Positions 34,178-42,692 of a DNA stretch of 64,000 bases are shown piece after piece (position 1 is the first letter of the stretch; every line of letters starts with the position of its first letter). The DNA is from Rhodanobacteraceae bacterium (GTDB taxonomy: Bacteria > Pseudomonadota > Gammaproteobacteria > Xanthomonadales > SZUA-5). The stretch covers positions 1 to 64,000 of the forward strand of contig JACKOW010000003.1 of NCBI GenBank assembly GCA_024234055.1, in the 5' to 3' direction. The translations under genes and the position numbers were made by a program. Below the pieces are notes generated by a model that was given only the letters and a program-made list of their open reading frames with translations, made no database searches and was not told where the DNA came from.

Positions 34178-34205
34178 GTAAAAGGTCAAACGTAAAACGT
34201 CAATT
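34178..34205. repeat. Heptamer array (GTAAAAC type, four units), left end
   Basis: Four in-register units (GTAAAAG, GTCAAAC, GTAAAAC and GTCAATT) begin 4 nt after the guaA stop. The inverted partner is at 34270-34311, with a 64-nt core containing a short GTCGTTCCCGCGACAACGGG palindrome. Confidence 0.85.
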
Positions 34206-34269
34206 TGCGTTTTCCTCAGACCGTCGTTCCCGCGACAACGGGAGCGACGAGACCCGATCCTCCACTTCC

Positions 34270-34311
34270 CTTTCACCTTTCACCTTTGACGTTTTGCGTT
34301 TTACGTTTCAC
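34270..34311. repeat. Heptamer array (GTTTTAC/CTTTCAC type, six units), right end
   Basis: Six consecutive heptamers, two CTTTCAC, CTTTGAC, GTTTTGC, GTTTTAC and GTTTCAC, end 33 nt before the tadA start. The last units are the reverse complement of the left array. Confidence 0.85.
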
Positions 34312-34344
34312 TCATCAACCCTCCAGCCACGAGTTTCGCGAAAC

Positions 34345-34830
34345 GTGAGTGCAGCCGACCACTCCCTCTGGATGACCGAAGCGCTGGCACTGGCCGACGC
34401 TGCCGAAGCCATGGGCGAGGTGCCGGTGGCGGCGTTGGTGGTGCTCGACGGAGTGGTCATCGGCCGCGGCTACAATCGCAATATCGTCGACTGTGACCCG
34501 AGCGCGCATGCCGAGATCGTGGCCCTGCGCCAGGCCGGTCAGGCCGTCGGCAATCACCGTCTGGTAGGCGCCAGCCTGTATTGCACGCTGGAGCCGTGCA
34601 TCATGTGTGCCGGGGCGATCATCCACGCGCGGCTGGCGCAACTGGTGTACGCGGCGGATGATCCGAAGACCGGCGCGGTCGGCAGCGTCTTCGACATCAT
34701 CGCTGACCCGCGTCACAACCATCGCGTGGAAGTGGTCCGCGGCGTTCTGGCAGACCAGGCCAGCGAGCGCCTGCGGGAGTTTTTCCGGCGCAAACGACAA
34801 CTGGAAAAGGAACAGCGAAACCGTGACTGA
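34345..34830 (+). CDS. tadA: tRNA(Arg) adenosine-34 deaminase
   Basis: TadA deaminates the wobble adenosine of tRNA-Arg(ACG) to inosine. The ~161-residue protein has the zinc deaminase motifs HAE (His55, Glu57) and PCIMC (Cys85, Cys88). The GTG at 34345 is chosen because it yields the short N-terminus (HSLWMTEAL) expected by alignment to E. coli TadA; the frame extends further upstream, but only through repeat DNA. An ATG at 34372 is the alternative. Its stop overlaps orn by 8 nt. Confidence 0.93.
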   Translation: MSAADHSLWMTEALALADAAEAMGEVPVAALVVLDGVVIGRGYNRNIVDCDPSAHAEIVALRQAGQAVGNHRLVGASLYCTLEPCIMCAGAIIHARLAQLVYAADDPKTGAVGSVFDIIADPRHNHRVEVVRGVLADQASERLREFFRRKRQLEKEQRNRD

Positions 34831-35398
34831 AGCCGTGCAGATCCAAGCGGACCACCTGATCTGGATCGACCTGGAAATGACCGGGCTGGATACCGATCGC
34901 GACGGCATCCTCGAGATCGCCACGCTGGTCACGGACAAGCAACTGAACGAACTGGCAGAAGGGCCGGTGCTGGCGATTGCCACGCCGCTGGAACGCCTGC
35001 AGGCCATGGACGACTGGAATCGCAACCAGCACGGCAAGAGCGGCTTGTGGCAGCGCGCGCTGGACTCCACCGTCACGCTCGCCGAGGCCGAAGCGCAGAC
35101 GCTGGCCTTCTTGCGCCAGTGGCTGCCCGAGCGCGCATCCCCGATGTGCGGTAATTCAATCTGCCAGGACCGCCGCTTCCTGCACCGGGAAATGCCGCAG
35201 CTGGAGCAATTCTTCCACTACCGCAATCTGGACGTCAGCTCGATCAAGGAGCTGGCCAAACGCTGGGCACCCCAGATCATGAGTGGTTTCCAGAAGTCCG
35301 GCGCCCATCTGGCCATGTCCGACATCCGCGATTCCATCGCCGAGTTGCGTCATTACCGCCAGTTCATGGGGGAGCTGGGTGGGAATGTGGTTTTGTAG
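34823..35398 (+). CDS. orn: Oligoribonuclease
   Basis: Orn is the DEDDh 3'-5' exonuclease that degrades diribonucleotides, including pGpG from cyclic di-GMP turnover. The 191-residue protein shows IWIDLEMTGLD (first D and E), NSICQDRRFL, and the final HLAMSDIRDSIAEL with the last D. The start is a GTG at 34823, overlapping tadA by 8 bp. It is functionally connected to the GGDEF-EAL protein elsewhere in the window through pGpG removal. Confidence 0.95.
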   Translation: MTEAVQIQADHLIWIDLEMTGLDTDRDGILEIATLVTDKQLNELAEGPVLAIATPLERLQAMDDWNRNQHGKSGLWQRALDSTVTLAEAEAQTLAFLRQWLPERASPMCGNSICQDRRFLHREMPQLEQFFHYRNLDVSSIKELAKRWAPQIMSGFQKSGAHLAMSDIRDSIAELRHYRQFMGELGGNVVL

Positions 35399-35429
35399 GT
35401 CACGCTGAACGCGCAGCGGTCTACGTGAC
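35395..35429. repeat. Palindromic repeat, family B
   Basis: 35-bp copy overlapping the orn stop codon, so the palindrome forms the immediate 3' end of the gene. Confidence 0.8.
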
Positions 35430-35573
35430 GCGCGGCCTTCAGACCTCGTAGCCCGATGTGCGGCGCAGCCGCTCACCCGGGCTTTTGGCACCGCGCTCCC
35501 GAACCGCGCTGCACGCCGCAGAGCCGTCACGTAGACCCTTCGGGTCAAGGTGAACTACCTCCAATCGTCAAAT

Positions 35574-35587
35574 CAACAAACAACAAA
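35574..35587. repeat. Short heptamer array (CAACAAA, two units)
   Basis: Two perfect units followed by CCGCTCT. The same CGCTCT follows the array at 35932-35959, so the two are direct copies of one type of end. Confidence 0.65.
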
Positions 35588-35883
35588 CCGCTCTGAAGAT
35601 CAGGGTTCTGGCTTGATGCAGGAAAGGCGTCCAGACGAGTCTGGACCTACAGAAGCCGGGTGCCCTTCTCCGCGCCCTCCGCGTCTCCGCGTGAGCCCGC
35701 TCTCACCAAACATGCCGCAAGTACCTGAATCAAAATATTTTCCGCGAAGGACGCAAAGTAGAGCGATTCCAAGTTGTCAGCCGGTTGTATCGTCAGAGAT
35801 CGCCGCTCAGCCGACCAAGCTTTGAAATCTTCGCGTCCTTTGCGTCCTTTGCGGACAAAAATGAAACCCTGAGATCGCCGACA

Positions 35884-35931
35884 GTTTGATGCGCGAATAA
35901 GCGCACCGCCAGTGGCGACCGGGACTCCTAC
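35884..35931. repeat. Repeat family F (about 48 bp)
   Basis: Reverse complement of the copy at 48958-49005 with few mismatches, around the palindrome GCGCACCGCCAGTGGCG. A third copy is at 53622-53659. All three directly abut heptamer arrays. Confidence 0.8.
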
Positions 35932-35959
35932 CAACAACCGACAACCAACAACCAACAAC
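35932..35959. repeat. Heptamer array (CAACAAC type, four units)
   Basis: Four in-register units, three CAACAAC and one CGACAAC, ending 5 nt from the baeR stop codon (35965-35967). Confidence 0.85.
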
Positions 35960-35964
35960 CGCTC

Positions 35965-36663
35965 TCAGAGCTCGGGCTCATACTTGTAGCCCACGCCGTA
36001 GATGGACTTGATCGGGTCGCTGCCGGCTTCCATGTCCTCGAACTTGCGCCGGAGGTTCTTGATGTGGCTGTCCACGGTGCGGTCCGACACCACGCGGTGA
36101 TCCATGTAGAGATGCTCCAGCAACTGCGCGCGCGACATGACGTGCCCGGGTCGTTGCACCAGGGCCTTGAGCAGGCGGAATTCCACCGGCGTCAGATCGA
36201 GCTTGCGCCCGCGCCAGCGCGCCTCGAAGCGGTCCTCGTCCAGATCGAGTCCGCTCCGGGCACTGTTTCCGGCGGCGCGCTGCCAATCGTGACTGCGCCG
36301 CAACAAGGCCCGGGCTCGGGCCAGCACTTCCCTCGGGCTGAAAGGCTTGCAGACATAGTCATCGGCACCCAACTCCAGTCCCAGCAGCCGATCGATCTCC
36401 TCCACCCGGGCGGTGATCATGATGACTGGCACCGTGGAAAACTGTCGCAGCTCCTTGCAGATCGTGAGGCCGTCGGTGCCCGGCAGCATCAGATCGAGCA
36501 ACAGCAGATCCGGCGGATTCAGGCGCAAGGCCGGCAGGGCATCGTCGCCGTGTTCGATCAGCTCAACCACAGCGCCGTCGGCCAGCAGATAGTCGCGAAG
36601 CACGGCGGCCAACTTGGGCTCGTCTTCCACGATGAGTACGCGCTTGCCGTGAATCTGAGTCAT
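35965..36663 (-). CDS. baeR: BaeR-like response regulator
   Basis: The 232-residue OmpR-family regulator has a receiver domain with phosphoacceptor Asp57 (LLLLDLMLPG), Thr/Lys switch residues (TARVEEIDR, CKPFSPRE), and a winged-helix effector with VVSDRTVDSHIKNLRRKFED. The effector region WRGRKLDLTPVEFRLLK closely resembles E. coli BaeR, which answers envelope stress and controls efflux pumps. The ATG at 36663 overlaps the kinase stop by 4 bp and is chosen over upstream ATGs. Confidence 0.88.
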   Translation of the reverse strand: MTQIHGKRVLIVEDEPKLAAVLRDYLLADGAVVELIEHGDDALPALRLNPPDLLLLDLMLPGTDGLTICKELRQFSTVPVIMITARVEEIDRLLGLELGADDYVCKPFSPREVLARARALLRRSHDWQRAAGNSARSGLDLDEDRFEARWRGRKLDLTPVEFRLLKALVQRPGHVMSRAQLLEHLYMDHRVVSDRTVDSHIKNLRRKFEDMEAGSDPIKSIYGVGYKYEPEL

Positions 36664-38228
36664 GACTGCGGCCATAGAATGTGAATGGCAACACCACCCA
36701 GCGCCGACGACTCGGCATGGATGCTGGCACCGTGGGCATCGACAATACGCCGGGCGATGGCCAGGCCCAGGCCGGCGCCGCCGGCCGCCCGCGAGCGCGA
36801 AGCATCGACGCGATAGAGCGGATCGAACATCAGTTGCAGGGCCTCGGCCGATACACCAGGCGCCGAATCCTCCCAGCACAGCCGCCAATGGCCATCGCTC
36901 TGCCGCAGAGATACTCTCACCCGGCCGCCACGATCGGTGTAGCGACAGCTGTTCGCCGCCAGATTGGCCCAGAGCTGCGCCAGGCGGCCGCCATCACCGC
37001 GCACCGGCGCGGACTCGGGCAATTCCGACTCCAGGGTCAAGCCCGCCTGGGTGAAAGCCGACTGCTGTGACTGCAAGGCCTGGCGCAGCAGGTCGGCAAG
37101 ATCGACTGACTCAAAGCGATAGGCCAGCGCTCCGGCATCGGCCAGCGACAGCTGATAGAGATCATCGACCAGCCGCGACAGGCGCTCGGCCTCCGCCGAC
37201 AGCGACTTCAGGGCCTCGCGATTGACCGGGCGCACGCCGTCTTCCAGGGCATCGAGTTCCGCACGCATCACGGCAATCGGGGTGCGCAATTCGTGGCTGA
37301 TTTCCGCGGTCCAGCGCTGACGGGCGTTGCGGTTCTGCGCCAGCGCCTCGGCCATGGCGTTGAAATCCCGAGCCAGTTCGCCGATCTCGTCACTGCGATC
37401 CATGGACACCCGCGCCGCATAGTCACCACCCGCAATGCGCTGGGCGCTATCGGCCATACCACGCAAGGGCTCAGCCAGGCGCCGCGCAAAGACCATCGAA
37501 GCCAGTGATGCCAGCAGCAGCACCAGCAAGGCCGTCACCACGCCGCTGCGCAATTGCGCCTGGGCGAAATCCAGATCGAAGCTGCTTTCCAGCCTGGGCA
37601 GGGGTTGATACGCCAGCACGCCGACCTGCTGTTCGTCGACATGAATGGGCAGCAGCACCGAGCCCGGCCAGCGCTGGGGCGGGCCGATCACGGCAGCATT
37701 CTGAGCATCGTAGAGCCCGTAACGCGCGACCAGGTCGGCGCCACCGCCGGGACCACGCCCCGGCGGTGGTGGCGGCCGCTCGGGCGGCGGCCGCCGACCC
37801 GGCCCTGGACGCTGTCGATCTTCCGGGCCGAAGCCGCGCTCACGGCCCGGCGGTGGACCAGCGCCGCCCGGGCCCCAACGCCCGCCCTCGGGCGGACCTA
37901 GGGGTAGCCCGTCTTCCTGCCGCGGCGGCGGTGGCCCGTCCATTCGCGACTCGAGGTTGTCAGGATCAAACAGCTGCCGGAACCGCCGCGGATTACGACG
38001 CAGCCGCTCCCATCCACCCTGATCACGGTATTCGGCCGCCAGTGCCGGAATCAGGGCCTCGGCTCGGTCCCGGTTCAATTGGTTGACATAGCCCAGCAAG
38101 CCGCTCTGAAAGCTGCGCTGCTGGACCCACAGCAATGCCGACAGGGCGAGCAGAACCGCCACCGCAGTCAAGGCAAACATTCGCTGCCAGAGTCTGATTC
38201 GTAGCATGAGTGCAGACGCATTGATCAA
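36660..38228 (-). CDS. baeS: BaeS-like sensor histidine kinase with Pro/Gly/Arg-rich sensor segment
   Basis: The 522-residue kinase has TM1 at about 17-34, a periplasmic domain to 225, TM2 228-247, HAMP, the H-box SHELRTPIAVMRAELDALEDGVR (His312, BaeS-like), the N box in NLAANSCRY, and a G box GGAGLGLAIARR. Residues 98-164 of the periplasmic part are almost only Pro, Gly, Arg and Glu, which is not seen in E. coli BaeS and may be disordered. The start may be the ATG at 38228 or 38207. It is coupled to baeR. An envelope-stress signal is inferred from similarity. Confidence 0.87.
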   Translation of the reverse strand: MINASALMLRIRLWQRMFALTAVAVLLALSALLWVQQRSFQSGLLGYVNQLNRDRAEALIPALAAEYRDQGGWERLRRNPRRFRQLFDPDNLESRMDGPPPPRQEDGLPLGPPEGGRWGPGGAGPPPGRERGFGPEDRQRPGPGRRPPPERPPPPPGRGPGGGADLVARYGLYDAQNAAVIGPPQRWPGSVLLPIHVDEQQVGVLAYQPLPRLESSFDLDFAQAQLRSGVVTALLVLLLASLASMVFARRLAEPLRGMADSAQRIAGGDYAARVSMDRSDEIGELARDFNAMAEALAQNRNARQRWTAEISHELRTPIAVMRAELDALEDGVRPVNREALKSLSAEAERLSRLVDDLYQLSLADAGALAYRFESVDLADLLRQALQSQQSAFTQAGLTLESELPESAPVRGDGGRLAQLWANLAANSCRYTDRGGRVRVSLRQSDGHWRLCWEDSAPGVSAEALQLMFDPLYRVDASRSRAAGGAGLGLAIARRIVDAHGASIHAESSALGGVAIHILWPQS

Positions 38229-38307
38229 CGCGCAAACTAACGCGAATGCACGAGGCTCACCACGGCTTTGCCGCGAATCCTCGGATTCTCCACAATCTCA
38301 CGCCACC

Positions 38308-40035
38308 CTAGCGCGCCTGCCGCAGTATCTCGGCGACATCCTCGGGTAGCCCGGCATCCAGGATGCGCCGCTTGAGGTTCAACAGCGGCTTGCGCTGGAG
38401 CCTCGACAGGGTCTCTTTCAGTTCGAGGATGCCACGCGGGTGCAGGCTGAAATCGCACAGGCCCAGCGCCAGCAGCAGTGCCGTGAAGCGGGTATCGCCG
38501 GCCATCTCCCCGCACAGGGTCACTGGCTTGCCGAGCGCGTTGGAGGTGTCGATGACGGCGCTGATCAAGCGCAGCACCGAGGGATGCAAGGGCTGGTACC
38601 AACGCGAGACGGCCTGGTTGCCACGGTCGATGGCCAGTGTGTACTGGATCAGGTCATTGGTGCCGATCGACACGAAATCGAGGATCTCGACCATCCGGGG
38701 TGCCGCGATCGCCGCCGCCGGGACTTCGATCATACCACCCACCGGCACATGGTCCTGGTAGCGGATGCCGGCGGCGCTCAGTTCCTCCTCGACCTCCCGG
38801 ATCAGCGCCCGCGCCTGCAAGGCGTCTCCGGGTCCGCCGAGCATCGGCAGCAGCATGTTCACCGGCCCGTAGATGGCCGCACGCAGAATCGCCCGCACCT
38901 GGGTCTTGAACAACTCCGGAAACTTCAGACTCAGGCGGATGCCACGCAAGCCCAGCGCCGGATTCGGTTCATCGTGATCCTGTCCCAGCGGCAGTTGCTT
39001 GTCGGCGCCTATATCCAGCGTGCGCAAGGTCAGCGGATGCGCATCCATGCGTTTGACGGCCTCGACATAGGCCAGATATTGCTCTTCCTCTTCCGGTGGC
39101 GTCTGCCGGTTGAGATAGAGAAATTCGGTGCGGAACAGGCCGATACCGGCAGCGCCGTGCTTCAGCGCCAGATCCAGATCCTTGGGCTGCTCGGCATTGG
39201 CCCACAGGCGGATGGCCTGTCCATCACCGGTCAAGGATGCCGCGCCGGCCAGACGCAGCAACTGGGTGGCGCGCCGCTTCAGCTCGTACTGGCGCTCGCG
39301 GTAGCGGGTCAGACGTTCGCCATCGGGGTCGATCAGGGCAAAGCCACGGTCGCCGTCAACAATCAGCAACTGGCCTTCATGCACCATCTGCCGGGCGCCG
39401 CGCACGCCGACCACACAGGGCACGCCCAGTGAGCGCGCCAGAATCGAGCTGTGCGAGAGCTGACCACCGGTTTCGATGATGAAGGCCGCCAGACCGCGTT
39501 CGGCCAGTCCGCTGAGCTCGGCCGGCTCGATGTCGTCAGCGACGATGACGGTGTCATCGAGCGCGTCCTCGTCGGCAAACAGGCTGCGCACCGAGCGATT
39601 GGCCAGGGCCGCCTGGATGCGCTTGACCACCTGATCAACATCATCGCGGCGGGCGCGGAAATAGTCGTCCTGCATCTGCTCGAATGCCGCAAACAGCTGG
39701 TCGCGGGCCTGTTTCAGGCCCCATTCGGCGTTGCAGGCCCGGGCCCGGATGAACTCCACCGGTGCCTCGACCAGGGCATCGTCCTCGAGCATCATCAGAT
39801 GCGTACCGATGAAGTCCCGGACTTCGCTGGCCACCTGCGCACCGAGGCGCTCAGCCACCACCGTCAGCTCCACCCGCGCCGCAGCGACAGCCGCCCGGTA
39901 ACGGTCGATCTCGGCACCAACGTGATCCGGATCGAGCGTGTATTCGGGAATCTCGATGCCGCCGCTTTCGAGCACGCGGGCGCGGCCGATGCCGATGCCC
40001 CGGGAAGCGCCCTGCCCGCTCAGGATCAGGGCCAT
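38308..40035 (-). CDS. ptsI: PTS enzyme I
   Basis: Enzyme I takes phosphate from PEP and passes it to HPr. The 575-residue protein has the phospho-histidine His195 in GGQLSHSSILARSLGVP, the PEP-binding GIGLFRTEFLYLNR, and the LLPMLGGPGDA to GEMAGD C-terminal barrel. It lacks an N-terminal GAF domain, so it is of PtsI rather than PtsP type. It lies in a PTS island without any sugar permease, pointing to a regulatory phosphorelay. Confidence 0.94.
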   Translation of the reverse strand: MALILSGQGASRGIGIGRARVLESGGIEIPEYTLDPDHVGAEIDRYRAAVAAARVELTVVAERLGAQVASEVRDFIGTHLMMLEDDALVEAPVEFIRARACNAEWGLKQARDQLFAAFEQMQDDYFRARRDDVDQVVKRIQAALANRSVRSLFADEDALDDTVIVADDIEPAELSGLAERGLAAFIIETGGQLSHSSILARSLGVPCVVGVRGARQMVHEGQLLIVDGDRGFALIDPDGERLTRYRERQYELKRRATQLLRLAGAASLTGDGQAIRLWANAEQPKDLDLALKHGAAGIGLFRTEFLYLNRQTPPEEEEQYLAYVEAVKRMDAHPLTLRTLDIGADKQLPLGQDHDEPNPALGLRGIRLSLKFPELFKTQVRAILRAAIYGPVNMLLPMLGGPGDALQARALIREVEEELSAAGIRYQDHVPVGGMIEVPAAAIAAPRMVEILDFVSIGTNDLIQYTLAIDRGNQAVSRWYQPLHPSVLRLISAVIDTSNALGKPVTLCGEMAGDTRFTALLLALGLCDFSLHPRGILELKETLSRLQRKPLLNLKRRILDAGLPEDVAEILRQAR

Positions 40036-40163
40036 GGCGATCTCCAGCTCGGAGCAGCCAGCGTAGCCCAGACCTTGGCAACGACACAGGCATCACCGAT
40101 GCGGTCGCTGCTGCGCCGCAGGTCGAAGGTCGCTGCTGGAGCACCTGCGCTGTTCAATGCCTG

Positions 40164-40433
40164 TCAGTCCGGTTCGTCAAAGCGGCGCTCGAACAGATCG
40201 ATCACCGCAGCCAGTGCTGCTTCCTCATCATCGCCGTGGGCGCGTACCGCTACTGTGACACCTTTTGCCGCCGCGAGCATCATCACCCCGAGGATGCTCT
40301 GGGCGTTGACTTCACGGCCGCGGCAGATCAGCGATACCTTGGAGGCGTAGCGCCCGCTCAGCTGGACCAGCTTGGCGGCTGCACGCGCATGCAGCCCCAG
40401 GCGATTGCTCACTACCAGTTCGTGTTCAACCAT
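40164..40433 (-). CDS. ptsH: HPr phosphocarrier protein
   Basis: The 89-residue protein carries the phosphate-accepting His15 (GLHARAAAK) and the regulatory Ser46 in NAQSILGVMML, the target of HprK. The presence of hprK in the same island indicates that Ser46 phosphorylation is used. The start overlaps the EIIA gene stop by 8 nt. Next downstream is ptsI, after a 128-nt gap. Confidence 0.94.
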   Translation of the reverse strand: MVEHELVVSNRLGLHARAAAKLVQLSGRYASKVSLICRGREVNAQSILGVMMLAAAKGVTVAVRAHGDDEEAALAAVIDLFERRFDEPD

Positions 40434-40815
40434 CGATCACCACTCCCGATCGGCCACCATCGCGGGCCACCTCGGCCAGTTCCTGCAAACCCTTTTCCGG
40501 ATAGGTGAGCACCCGCAGCAACATCGGCAGATTCAGTCCTGCCACACGCAACAGCGTGCGACCTGGTTCGTGCTCGGCGGCCAGGTTGAACGGCGTGGCG
40601 CCGTAAATGTCGGCCAAGACCAGCACCCCCTGTCCCTCGTCCAGATCACGCAATTCCTGGCGCAGGGTTCGCGTGCAGATCACGCCATCGCCCACGTCCC
40701 AGGGTACCTCGAACACGCCGACCTTGAGGGGCATGACGCGGATCACCCGACGCGCAGCCGCCAGCATGCAGCTGGCGATGCCCTCATGCGTCACCAACAG
40801 CACGCCCACGCTCAA
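40426..40815 (-). CDS. Mannose-family PTS EIIA component
   Basis: A 129-residue EIIA of the mannose family. With the TTG start proposed here, the active histidine is His10 (LLVTHEGIASCML), the same position as in E. coli ManX; a typical GATPFNLA block follows. No ATG fits: the frame is open upstream into rapZ, but GAGGG lies 7 nt before the TTG at 40815 (a GTG at 40809 is the alternative). No IIB, IIC or IID genes accompany it, so its job is probably regulatory. Confidence 0.87.
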   Translation of the reverse strand: MSVGVLLVTHEGIASCMLAAARRVIRVMPLKVGVFEVPWDVGDGVICTRTLRQELRDLDEGQGVLVLADIYGATPFNLAAEHEPGRTLLRVAGLNLPMLLRVLTYPEKGLQELAEVARDGGRSGVVIDG

Positions 40816-40825
40816 GCGGAAGCCC

Positions 40826-41716
40826 TCATGCCAACTCGCGGTGAAAACACAACACTTCGCCGCCGAGCTCCCGGAATCGCTCCTGCAGCCGTTCGGCGAT
40901 GTACACCGACCGATGGCGGCCGCCGGTGCAGCCGATCGCAATCGTCAGATAGCTGCGCTCGGAGGGATCGAAGCGCGGCAGCCAGCGCTTCAGGAAGCGC
41001 TCGACGTCATCGATGAACTCACCCACTTCGGGACGGGCCTCGAAAAACTCGCCGACGGCAGCGTCGCGACCGGACAAGGGCCGCAGGCGCGGTTCCCAGT
41101 GCGGGTTCGGCAAGGCCCGGGCATCGAACAGGAAATCGGCCTCGTTGGGCACGCCGCGCTTGAAGGCAAAGGACTCGAACATCAGGGATACGCCACTCGC
41201 GCTGATTCCCAGCGACTCCAGTATCCGCCGCCGCAGCTGATAGACATTCAATTCGCTGGTGTCGATTTCAGCATCGGCAATCTGCTTGACCGGCTTCAGG
41301 ACCACACGCTCGCGGGCGATGGCATCGCTGAGCGACATGCCCTCGCAACCCAGGGGATGCCTGCGTCGGGTCTCGCTGAAGCGTTTCAGCAGCACCTCGT
41401 CACGGGCATCCAGGAACACCAGAAAGGGCGGCAGCCCCAGCTCTGCCAGTTGCGAGAAGGCCCGAGGCAGTTCGCCGGGGTCGCCACCGGCGGTGCGCGC
41501 ATCGATACCCACCGCCACGCGCGGATATCGCGCTTCACCGGCGCCCAGCGCATGTTCGGCCAGCGCCGGCAGCAGGCTCGCCGGCAGATTGTCGATGCAA
41601 TAGAAACCCAGATCCTCCAGCGTGCGCAGTGCCACGCTCTTGCCCGAACCGGAAGTACCGCTGACCACCGCAAGGCGCACCTTGCCGGCCGATGGTGATG
41701 TCGGGTGCTCTACCAT
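40826..41716 (-). CDS. rapZ: RNase adapter/nucleotide-binding protein RapZ
   Basis: RapZ binds small RNAs and glucosamine-6-phosphate in enteric bacteria and directs RNase E to GlmZ. The 296-residue product has a Walker A motif GTSGSGKS (20-27), the ATPase-like N-terminal half, and the C-terminal block TIAIGCTGGRHRSVYIAE. It overlaps hprK by 7 nt and is followed 10 nt later by the EIIA gene. Confidence 0.94.
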   Translation of the reverse strand: MVEHPTSPSAGKVRLAVVSGTSGSGKSVALRTLEDLGFYCIDNLPASLLPALAEHALGAGEARYPRVAVGIDARTAGGDPGELPRAFSQLAELGLPPFLVFLDARDEVLLKRFSETRRRHPLGCEGMSLSDAIARERVVLKPVKQIADAEIDTSELNVYQLRRRILESLGISASGVSLMFESFAFKRGVPNEADFLFDARALPNPHWEPRLRPLSGRDAAVGEFFEARPEVGEFIDDVERFLKRWLPRFDPSERSYLTIAIGCTGGRHRSVYIAERLQERFRELGGEVLCFHRELA

Positions 41717-42663
41717 GTCCGCTGCCGCTTCATCGTGTGTGCCTGACGATCGACAAAAGTCTGGGCCGCGTCGATCCCCTTGCTCTTCAGCACATGGTTG
41801 CGTACCGCCGCTTCCACCAGCACTGCCAGGTTGCGGCCCGCGGCCACCGGCAGCACCAGACGCGGCACATCCACCTCGAAGACCTTGATGCTGCTGACGT
41901 CACCGTACAAGCGCTTCATCGCATCGTGCTCGCCGTCGTCGACCGTGGGACCGAGGTGCACGATCAGACGCAGGTACTTGTTGCGCTTGACCGCGGTGTC
42001 GCCAAACATCTCGCGCACATTGAGCACGCCGAGGCCGCGGACCTCCAGGCAATCGCGCAGGATCTCCGGGCAGGTGCCATCGATGACATCCGGCGCCACC
42101 AGCGTGAACTCGGGCGCATCGTCGGCCACCAGGCGATGCCCGCGCGTGATCAGTTCCAGGGCCAGCTCGCTCTTGCCGGCACCGGCGTCGCCGGTGATCA
42201 GTACGCCGATGGAATAGACCTCCAGGAACACGCCGTGCAAGGTGGTCTGCGGCGCCAGTGAGCGTGCCAGATGGTATTGCAGATAGGTCAGTACATCGTG
42301 GCCGCGCTTGCCGGTGCGCCAGATCGGAATCCGTGATCGCCGGGCTGAGCGCAGCACATCGTCCGGCGGCTCCAGCCCCCGCGCGAACACCAGTGCCGCC
42401 GGCTGCAGCTTCATCATCCGCTGCACATTGGTGCGTCGGGCGGTCACGCCGAGCGCATCCAGGAAAGCCAGTTCCTCGGCACCCAGAATCTGGATCTTGT
42501 TGGGGTGAATCAGGTTCAGATAGCCCACCAGCGAGGGCCGGCGCTGCTTGCCTTCGGCAATCTCGATCTTGCGATCGGCGCCCACCGACTTGCCGACCCA
42601 GTTCAGCTCAAGCCGCGCGCTGACATCGTCAAACAGCTCCTGCGCAGTCAATGAACGCGTCAT
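41710..42663 (-). CDS. hprK: HPr kinase/phosphorylase
   Basis: HprK phosphorylates and dephosphorylates HPr at Ser46. The 317-residue protein has an N-terminal DRTGG-like domain and a C-terminal kinase with His143 (LHGVFLEVYSIG), Walker A GDAGAGKS (158-165) and the signature EVRGLGVLNVREMFGD. The ATG at 42663 gives a native N-terminus; the frame extends upstream without family likeness. It sits between ptsN and rapZ. Confidence 0.94.
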   Translation of the reverse strand: MTRSLTAQELFDDVSARLELNWVGKSVGADRKIEIAEGKQRRPSLVGYLNLIHPNKIQILGAEELAFLDALGVTARRTNVQRMMKLQPAALVFARGLEPPDDVLRSARRSRIPIWRTGKRGHDVLTYLQYHLARSLAPQTTLHGVFLEVYSIGVLITGDAGAGKSELALELITRGHRLVADDAPEFTLVAPDVIDGTCPEILRDCLEVRGLGVLNVREMFGDTAVKRNKYLRLIVHLGPTVDDGEHDAMKRLYGDVSSIKVFEVDVPRLVLPVAAGRNLAVLVEAAVRNHVLKSKGIDAAQTFVDRQAHTMKRQRTW

Positions 42664-42692
42664 GGGCGAATTCCGGGCCGGGGCCTTATGAC

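Larger units (their letters stand above)
35399..35964. other. Gene-free, repeat-rich gap between orn and baeR
   Basis: These 566 nt hold, in order, palindromes of families B and G (35448-35482), two CAACAAA heptamers (35574-35587), family H (35628-35647), purine/pyrimidine 8-9-mers such as TCCGCGTCTCCGCG (about 35670-35690) and TTTGCGTCCTTTGCGG (about 35835-35860), family F (35884-35931), and a four-unit heptamer array (35932-35959). A 103-codon minus-strand frame across it is repeat-derived and not called. Confidence 0.8.

Noticed and set aside
34294..34344. Upstream extension of the tadA frame
   Set aside because: The extra residues are encoded by the right heptamer array and its flank. 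The GTG at 34345 restores the N-terminus expected for TadA.
35647..35958. 103-codon minus-strand frame between orn and baeR
   Set aside because: It is made of families F and H and 8-9-mer repeats (RKGRKGRE, GSRGDAEGAEKG type translation), which gives an artificial open frame.
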